Below, in pieces: positions 57,405 to 64,000 of a stretch of DNA of 64,000 nucleotides (within the stretch, counting starts at the first letter, position 1; every line of letters starts with the position of its first letter). Position numbers and translations under genes: made by a program. Source of the DNA: Silene conica (lineage: Eukaryota; Streptophyta; Magnoliopsida; Caryophyllales; Caryophyllaceae); the NCBI GenBank assembly GCA_029255685.2, contig CM055315.2, positions 56,267,181-56,331,180 on the forward strand, given 5' to 3'. The notes under the pieces were generated by a model. It was not told where the DNA came from. It saw only the letters and a program-made list of their open reading frames with translations, and made no database searches.

Positions 57405-59198
57405 AGACGTGCCCAAACCTCCCCTCTTCGATGTTCGGTTTGGGGAGGTTCCTTTGTCTTGTAAGTCATCTATTGTTGTCTCTTTCTGTCCCCTTTCGCC
57501 TCTTTCTGCTGCCCTTTAGCCTCTTTCTGCAGGCTTTAGTCTTTTTCCTTTTCCTTCTTTTGTTTGTTTTTGCCTATCCCCATCCCCATGCTGTGGATTT
57601 ATGCTGATGAGCACAATGGGGGCATTGTGCGTTTTGGTTTGGGGAGGGTATATGCATACTTCTGTTGAGTCTGCATTTGTTTAAGTGTCTTTTGTCTTTT
57701 TCCTTTTGTTGTGTTTGCATCTGCATTTCATCTTTTTCTGTCGCACGTTTACTGCATTTCAGTTACTTTTTCTCCTTTCAGTTTGTCAGTTACTTTTTCT
57801 CCTTTCAGTTTTCATACATACCAAAAATTCAAAAAATGCACGTTTTCTTTAGCATATAGGTCAAGTCGGAACGGACGGATACTATGATAATTATGCCTCA
57901 CATGTCGCTTATTGCCTTGCCTTGCATTTTCAAAAAAAATTCAAGCTAGTCTTTTGCATGATCTACGAGTTTTTGTTGATTTTATGCTAATTATTAGACT
58001 TGACTCTCTTCTTGGCAAGCTACTACATATTATAAGGTTTAGAGCTTAATAAATCGGTGACATTCATGACCGATTTCATGTAGGTTTGTGAGTAGTTTCT
58101 CCTCTTGAGGCATGTCACATCAACTTGCATAAGCATGAATTTTGTCTACTTAATACCTATATGTATTCGGGTTTGTGGTTTGTTGACACATGTGGTAGAG
58201 GTTTCCCTTTCTTATTTTACCCATAACCCTCACATAGCCAAATTGCCTTTTATCCCATATACTACATCCTTAAAATTGCTTACCCTATCCGAGCTAGTAA
58301 CATGGTATATTGGGACTCTTTGATCATCTTTTGGTTTTGTGTTTCATTGAAGAATTTCTATTTTGTGGGAATGGTGAAAAGGAGAAAAGAAAAGAAAGTG
58401 AAAAGAGAACAAATTATGAGTTCAGAAAAAAGGAAAAAGAAAAGAAAAGAAAGAAAGAAAAGAAGGAACTCAATGTATTTCAAAAAAAAAAAAATCGGAA
58501 CTACCTGTTTTCAGGGGTGGTCGGCCGACTGCCATACAAGGTCGGTCGACTACGACCACTGAACAGGAGTATTATTCTAGAAAAAGAAAGAAAAAAAAAG
58601 AGGAGAACAAGAGGAGTTGTGAAAATTTGCTCACGATCTTGAGCATCGGGCTTGTTTTATGAAGAAAATTGGAAGTGATTTTATAGTGTGGTTTGATGGT
58701 TGTTAGCTCGGTTTAACCCCTCTTTCCATAATCTGTTTTTGACCTTTCTTACCTTTAGCCTCACAATCCCAAATCACCTCGGCATGTGTCATGGTCATTT
58801 AAGTGTTGGAATGCATATGTACGGTTGTAGAGACTTTGTTTATGTTAGATTGCAGGCATGTTATTATGGGTCGTAGATAGGTGAGAGTCTATATTCTTTT
58901 TCATCTTCTTATCTTTCACATATATATTTGACCCTTTGCTTCATGAGTGTCTCGAGCGTACCGCGAGGGTCCATTTAGAATGACTCTTGCAAGGTTGAAA
59001 GTTTAGCATTTTATTCCAACATGTTTAATTCGTTTGCATTTGGCAATAAGCTTGATTTTCTTTTGAAACCGCATTAAAATGGTTAAGCATGGCGTTGTGT
59101 TTGGTTTTGAGCTAGAAATCTGTTCCAAGTAGAAGTTTTTCTTTTCTTTTGAGTCTTAGTTCTTGCTTGAGGACAAGCAAGGTTTGGTTTGGGGAATT
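57405..59198 (+). other. Athila 3' non-coding region and polypurine tract
   Basis: 1.8 kb without a credible gene. GGTTTGGGGAG-like purine tracts occur at 57437, 57636 and, as the functional tract beside the LTR, 59186-59196. A GA-rich tract spans about 58376-58482 with a second at 58577-58612. The K/E-rich peptides read there are compositional artefacts. Confidence 0.75.
58519..58551 (+). repeat. 21-bp-phased motif pair, Athila 3' region
   Basis: GGTCGGCCGACT at 58519 and GGTCGGTCGACT at 58540, starts 21 bp apart with spacer GCCATACAA. CTGAACAG follows 7 bp after the pair. Confidence 0.82.
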
Positions 59199-60067
59199 TG
59201 ATACGTGCCTATACTATGCATTTTATTTATACTTTCGGCACGTATTTCTATGCATTTTCGTAACTTTTAGTTACTATTGCTCCCGAAACGGTTTACTTTG
59301 GCATTTCTATGTTTTAATTGCAGGAATAAGCGGAAGTGAGCAAAACCGAACTCTAACCGTCCTCCGGAAGCTATTTTGAGTGTTTACACGAAGCAAGGAT
59401 CCGAACTCTTAAGCCAAGGGTTACGTACAAGCAAATTCAAGGCTGGGATACACAGGAATCGGTCGACCGACCTACCTAACAGGTCGACCGACCAGCGCAC
59501 AGTTCCATAAATCTCTGATTACATCACCCGAGGTCGACCGACCTACTCAAGAGGTCGACCGACCTGGTGACGGGTTCCGCGACTTTTATTTCGGTTTTTA
59601 TTCTTTTAATCTTGTAATTAGGAGACTATTTAAGAACGCCTAAGCTTTGTAATTAGGTTAAGCAGTCCACATTAGCAAAAACTCCATAGTTTAGAGAGAC
59701 AAATTTCCAAGTTCTTAGCTTTGTTCTTAATTTCTAATTGATTTTGTAAGTTTTATACAATTTAATCTTTCCATGTATTTCAATTCCATTGTTCATCTTA
59801 TTATTGTTATTCAATTCATGTTTCCCTCTTTTGAATCTTCATCTTCAATTATGTAATCTTCCTTGTTGTTCTTCAATATTGTTAGTTCTAGTTTTATGAT
59901 TATGAATATGCACAGCTAAATCTTGTGATTAGGAATTAGGGGAACCATGGCCAAGATTAGATTTTAATGGTTTTATGATTAATTTACCAATCCCCATTGT
60001 TGTTGGTGAACTAATTCTTTGAGATTGAAAGATTGTTAGGATTAGTTTACCAACAACTTTGGGATTA
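59199..60067 (+). repeat. Athila 3' LTR, truncated by LINE
   Basis: Matches 14321-15190 of the 5' LTR with about 16 differences by eye, then diverges abruptly after TTGGGATT at 60067, where the LINE begins. About 385 bp of the LTR are missing from the window and may lie beyond the LINE. Confidence 0.92.
59461..59564 (-). repeat. Two 21-bp-phased motif pairs, Athila 3' LTR
   Basis: GGTCGACCGACC at 59461/59482 and 59532/59553; pair spacing 21 and inter-pair spacing 71, identical to the 5' LTR. All four units are unchanged although nearby bases have mutated. Confidence 0.9.
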
Positions 60068-60170
60068 CAAGATTAAGAAAATAAACCGAAATAAAGAAAC
60101 TAAACAGCTCAGCCAGGCTGCATGAAGGCGACTGCACGTTCCTTCTTATAAGGCTTCTCGAAGTGATTCC

Positions 60171-61349
60171 ATGGCTCGTTCTAGATCAGCATCACCTAAA
60201 TCTCACAACAACAACAATCATAACAGTCACAAACAAGGATCCAAAGGCAGTAGTGGCAATGAGAAGAAGCAAGGGCCAGGGGAAGAGGATGTCCTACGTA
60301 CCAAAGTTATGCATGAAGTGAACCCTATCCCGGGTCTGTCATTTGAAGATGAAGAGAACCCAGAGGATACTTTTGAACTGGTTACTAAACGCAAGAAGAA
60401 AAAGAGTACAGCCAGTGATGGTAAAGCAAAGGATTCTGAACAAGTTGCAGTGTTAGATGAGGAGGAGGAAACTCTGTTCCAATTTACTGCAGAGGATACA
60501 CAGGAGGAAATTGAATACTGGAAACACGCCATATATTGTTTTGTTCTAGGGGCTAACCCTCCCTGGGAAGTGCTCAATGGTTATGTGCATAGGGTTTGGG
60601 CCAAGCATGGTATTGACAAGGTATCCTTCCTCCCTAATGGCATATTTATGGTAAGATTTAAGGAATTACAGGGTAAGGAGGCAGTCTTGAGGGCTGGCTA
60701 TCACATGTTTGATAACAAGCCATTGATAGTAAAGGAATGGCAGGAAAATATAGACTTGCTAAAAGAGGATGTGAAAATTGTTCCAGCATGGATTAGGTTT
60801 CATGGATTACCCCTGAAATTTTGGGGTAAATGTATCCCTATCATTACTGGGATGATAGGCAATTACATCAAGTCTGATCAGGCAACAGAACAAAAAACAC
60901 GACTTGGGTTTGCTAGGACCATGGTTGAACTAAAAGTAGGGCAACAATTTCCCCCTACTGTCAAGTTCAAGGATGAGCATGGGGTGGTCATTGCAGTACA
61001 AGTCGAATATGAAGGGGAATCACTCATTTGTGATCAATGCAAAGGAATGGGACATGAAGGCAAGAATTGTCGTAGACATGCTCTTGCAAAACCAAAGGGG
61101 GCACCAAAGAAAATATGGCAACCTATTCCACAAAGTAAACCAGTTTTGTCTGAGAAAGAGTTCCCTGCATTGACCAGCAACCATCCACCTCAGATAAAAC
61201 AAGATCCTACATCAGGGTCTGTTCCTCCAGAAGGGACTAGAGGGGATGAGGGTATTGGGACAAGACTAGAAGGACAGCAGAGTCAGAAGGAGGATGATGT
61301 TCATGTTCATGATACTGGTAACCCTTTAAATCCAGGTTCTCATGAATAG
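60171..61349 (+). CDS. LINE ORF1 protein (392 aa; DUF4283 and CCHC)
   Basis: The RNA-binding ORF1 protein of plant L1 elements, which forms particles with LINE RNA. A Ser/Asn/Lys-rich N-terminus is followed by a DUF4283-type domain at about residues 110-220 (FVLGANPPWEVLNGYVHRVW, GIFMVRFKELQGKEAVL, AWIRFHGLPLKFWG). A CCHC knuckle CDQCKGMGHEGKNC follows near 288-301. The C-terminus is Pro/Gln/Gly-rich. ATG at 60171 is about 100 bp from the element start. It overlaps ORF2 by 8 bp (ATGAATAG), which suggests reinitiation or coupled translation. No lesion is seen. Mobility needs ORF2, which is broken. Confidence 0.9.
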   Translation: MARSRSASPKSHNNNNHNSHKQGSKGSSGNEKKQGPGEEDVLRTKVMHEVNPIPGLSFEDEENPEDTFELVTKRKKKKSTASDGKAKDSEQVAVLDEEEETLFQFTAEDTQEEIEYWKHAIYCFVLGANPPWEVLNGYVHRVWAKHGIDKVSFLPNGIFMVRFKELQGKEAVLRAGYHMFDNKPLIVKEWQENIDLLKEDVKIVPAWIRFHGLPLKFWGKCIPIITGMIGNYIKSDQATEQKTRLGFARTMVELKVGQQFPPTVKFKDEHGVVIAVQVEYEGESLICDQCKGMGHEGKNCRRHALAKPKGAPKKIWQPIPQSKPVLSEKEFPALTSNHPPQIKQDPTSGSVPPEGTRGDEGIGTRLEGQQSQKEDDVHVHDTGNPLNPGSHE

Positions 61350-64000
61350 CTTAGGCTTCTGGAACGTGAGATGTCTTAATAATGTAAATAAACAGTTGGT
61401 AGTTAAAAGTTTTATACACAATAATGATGCTTGCCTGTTTGGCTTGCTCGAAACCAAAATAAATGGTACTAATGTGAGAAATATATCACAAAGAATGTTG
61501 GAGGGGTGGTGTGTTACCACAAACTGTCAAATGCATAAGGGAGGTAGGGTATGGCTTATGTGGAGACCTAGTGTTTTTGAGGTCACAGTTCTCCATTATG
61601 ATCCTCAGTTTATTCATGCCAAGATAGATGTCAAAGCCACAAAACAAAGTTTCTTGTTCACTGTTGTATATGCCTTTAATGAAGGGGAAGCAAGGAAGCC
61701 ATTATGGAATCAGTTGAAATCAATTGCAGACTACTGTAACAGCCCCTGGGCTGTTGCAGGGGACTTTAATACAGTGCTGTCACCTGATGAAAGGCTAGGG
61801 GGCAGCACAAAGCAAGCTGATATGGAAGACTTTCTTGACTGTGTTCAGTATTGCAGCCTTACTGATATCCCAGCCACAGGGGCTTTCTTCACCTGGACCA
61901 ACAAACAGGATGAGCACCACAGAAAGTTTAGCAGATTAGACAGATTCTTGATCAATGATAAATGGAGTCAGGCATTCCCTGAGATGGCTGCACATTTCCA
62001 TCCTGAAGGATTGCTGGACCATAACCCTTGCATTGTTCGAAATGTCAAAATGGAGGGGAGAAAGAATTCCAGTTTTAAATACTACAACATGTGGAGTACT
62101 GTTGGGGATTTTAAGCCTAAAGTTAAAGAAGTCTGGCAACAGCATTTTGCAGGAACTTTGATGTTCTCAGTCATTAAAAGACTTAAAGCTCTTAAACTTG
62201 TTCTGAAGGGTCTTAACAAAACTTGCTATGCAGATGTTGAAATCACAGCAACCAAAAAGAGTATGCAATTAAAGGAGGTCCAGGAATGTATTCAGGCAGA
62301 CCCTTTGAATGCTGGTTTGATACAGCAGGAATTGATTCTTATCAAAGAGGTGACATTATGGAATAAGGCAAGAACCAGTTACTTACAACAAAAAGCAAAG
62401 GCTAACTGGATTCAAGATGGAGATAGTAATACTGCAATGTTCCACCAGGCCCTCAAATCCAGATATCTCAGGAACAAAGTTATCCAAATTGAGGATAAAT
62501 ATGGCACAACTTGCACAGACACTGCTAGCATCCAACAAGCTTTCCTGGATTTCTATCAGGACCTTCTTGGGGATAGTAAGAGGACTGACAAGGTGAGACC
62601 AGAAGTACTGCAGCAAGGGAGCTTATGTTCTGCAGACCATCACCAAACTCTAAATGCAGCTGTTACTACAGAAGAGATCAAAGAGGTTGTCTTTGCCATA
62701 CCCATTGACAAAGCACTAGGACCAAATGGTTTCACCAGCGGTTTTTTCAGAGATTCATGGGATATTATTGGTGAGGATATTTGCAAAGCAGTCATGGATT
62801 TCTTTCAGTCTGGGGAACTACTTACTCAGATAAATGCAACAAACATCACTCTAATCCCAAAATGTGAAAGGCCAACATCAGTAAGCCACTTCAGGCCTAT
62901 AACATGTTGTAATATGCTCTATAAGATTATCTCAAAGCTACTGTGTAACAGATTGGCTTCAGTTCTCCCTGATATTGTTAGTGAAAACTAAGGTGCGTTT
63001 ATAAAAGGAAGGTCTATTATAGAAAATGTCTTAATCTGCCAAGATATAATTCATCTATATGGAAGGAACTCAGTCACCCCAAGATGTCTATTCAAAATAG
63101 ACTTGCAAAAGGCCTATGATACAATTGAATGGGACTTTGTTGAGCAACTACTGAATGGACTGAACTTCCCTGCTCACTTTACTGGTTTGGTCTTACAATG
63201 TGTCAAAACTACATCCTTCTCCTTATCATTGAATGGCTCTTCTTTTGGCTTCTTCAAGGGTAAAAGAGGGCTGAGGCAAGGGGACCCTATCTCCCCCTTC
63301 TTTTCACTTTATGCATGGACTATCTCTCCAGACTCATCAAATTTGCTACAGATAAATGGCCTTTTCAATATCACCCACTATGCAAAAACCTGAAGCTCAC
63401 ACATTTAATGTTTGCAGATGACCTCTTAATGTTCTGCAAAGGCAAGCCTGCTTCTATATGGCTGCTAATGAGAGCATTCTCATCCTTTTCAAGTGCTTCA
63501 GGACTCAGAATGAATAACACCAAGTCTGAGATATTTTTTAATGGTATTGATGAGGATACAAGAACTGATATCCAGAGGGTGACTGGGTTTAGAGAAGGCT
63601 CTTTCCCCTTTAAATATCTGGGAGTTCCTATACAACCAGGTAAGCTATCCAAACATGACTGCTCATCCTTAACTGAAAAGCTTGTAGCAAGGATTAGAGG
63701 ACTGGGGGCCAAAAAACTCTCCTATGCCGGAAGAATTACACTCATTAATTCAGTCCTTAATACATTACACAATTATTGGGCTCAGATGTTCATTATCCCC
63801 AAAGGTGTAATAAAGAGAATTGAAGCAATCTGACGTAACTATCTATGGGATGGGGCCACAGAATATCACAGAGTACCCCTAGTGGCTTGGGAGAGGGTCA
63901 CTATGTCAAAAGAGCACGGGGGGCTGGGAATTAAACATGCTGAACTATGGAATATAGCCACTGTTGGTAAATTAGTGGATTGGGTGTATACTCAGACTGA
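61342..64000 (+). pseudogene. LINE ORF2 (endonuclease and reverse transcriptase), broken and partial
   Basis: ATG at 61342. The apurinic-type endonuclease is at residues 1-230: FWNVRCLNN, LLETKI, VAGDFNTVLS, SRLDRFL and LDHNP. RT follows with AFIKGR, motif A DLQKAYDTIEWDF, GLRQGDPISP and catalytic FADD in HLMFADDLLMFC. Lesions are TAA at 62989-62991 (VSEN then stop then GAFIKGR), a frameshift near 63295-63312 after GDPISP, and TGA at 63831-63833 (before RNYLWDG). Reading resumes after each. The 3' part, with any C-terminal zinc finger, is beyond the window. The enzyme would nick the target and prime reverse transcription there. This copy cannot make full-length ORF2. Confidence 0.92.

Larger units (their letters stand above)
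14321..60067 (+). mobile_element. Athila-like Ty3 LTR retrotransposon, expanded by nested insertions
   Basis: LTRs start TGATACGTGCC. The primer site TGGCGCCGTTGCCGGGGA follows the 5' LTR, and a GGTTTGGGGAA purine tract precedes the 3' LTR. Order is LTR, PBS, leader, gag, protease, RT, RNase H, integrase, an ATHILA ORF1-like frame, a long 3' region and the LTR. Two Copia elements split it: after 15655 (duplication CTTAG) and after 36112 (CATGG/CAAGG). Without them the element is about 11.7 kb up to the LINE junction. Gag-pol carries at least seven independent lesions, so the copy is dead. A LINE truncates the 3' LTR. By eye the LTR portions differ at about 16 of 867 positions. Confidence 0.9.
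60068..64000 (+). mobile_element. L1-type LINE, 5' part (continues past window)
   Basis: Begins at the break in the Athila LTR, with about 100 bp of 5' untranslated sequence, ORF1 and ORF2 overlapping by 8 bp. The 3' end, poly-A tail and second target duplication lie outside. Since the 5' untranslated region and ORF1 are intact, the insertion is probably full length. ORF2 carries at least three lesions. Confidence 0.92.

Noticed and set aside
58302..58642. Lys/Glu-rich frames
   Set aside because: They result from a GA-rich tract in the Athila 3' non-coding region, overlap each other in two frames and cross a motif pair.

Overview
The window looks like nuclear heterochromatin of a large-genome flowering plant, probably a eudicot. 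It is almost entirely nested transposable elements, and no intact host gene was found. The pointers are plant Ty3 (Athila-type) and Ty1/copia retrotransposons with tRNA primer sites, a plant L1-type LINE with DUF4283 and CCHC domains in ORF1, a CACTA transposon, a hAT-like MITE and a short tRNA-derived SINE. The species cannot be fixed from the sequence alone.

Layout. (1) 1-13518: a minus-strand, ORF-less LTR retrotransposon (LARD1). Its left LTR runs off the window edge and contains a 5.1 kb CACTA element (148-5267) carrying pieces of a serine carboxypeptidase-like gene and probably a second plant gene. (2) 13519-14320: about 0.8 kb that reads like the end of an older Ty3-type LTR. (3) 14321-60067: a plus-strand Athila-like element, expanded from about 12 kb to 46 kb by two large insertions. 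Its parts are the 5' LTR, PBS, gag (34079-35461), protease (to 36112), RT, RNase H and integrase (51813-54940), an ATHILA ORF1-like reading frame (55992-57404) and a truncated 3' LTR. (4) Inside its leader is a minus-strand gag-only Copia element (15656-33974). That element contains a young, apparently complete plus-strand Copia (20032-28734, one 1343-residue polyprotein), a solo LTR (29944-31195) and a SINE (33111-33216). (5) Between protease and RT is a second minus-strand gag-only Copia (36113-51807), holding a hAT-like MITE (41467-41909) and a second LARD (42181-48235). (6) 60068-64000: the 5' part of a LINE that cut into the Athila 3' LTR.

Boundaries are supported by target-site duplications read directly: CAA, CTTAG, CACGG, CTATC, CATGG/CAAGG, ATAGA, CGTAGTAG and a 19-bp SINE duplication. 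LTR divergence counted by eye agrees with the nesting: about 2% for Athila, about 1% for the gag-only elements, and 3 differences in 989 bp for the innermost Copia.

The most unusual signals are not genes. A 12-bp motif (GGTCGGTCGACC or its complement) recurs as pairs exactly 21 bp apart with variable 9-bp spacers. It occurs in the LTRs, gag and 3' region of the Athila element and also in the leader of the unrelated Copia element. Several pairs are 71 bp from the next, and most are followed by a CTGT..CAG-like box. Second, the LTRs of all three Copia families share a two-stem hairpin with compensatory base changes. Third, two gag-only Copia elements retain full-length gag frames broken only by later insertions, next to a related autonomous partner. 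Fourth, the gag-only leaders hold about 157-bp degenerate tandem repeats, and both LARDs repeat a hairpin plus polypurine module three times.
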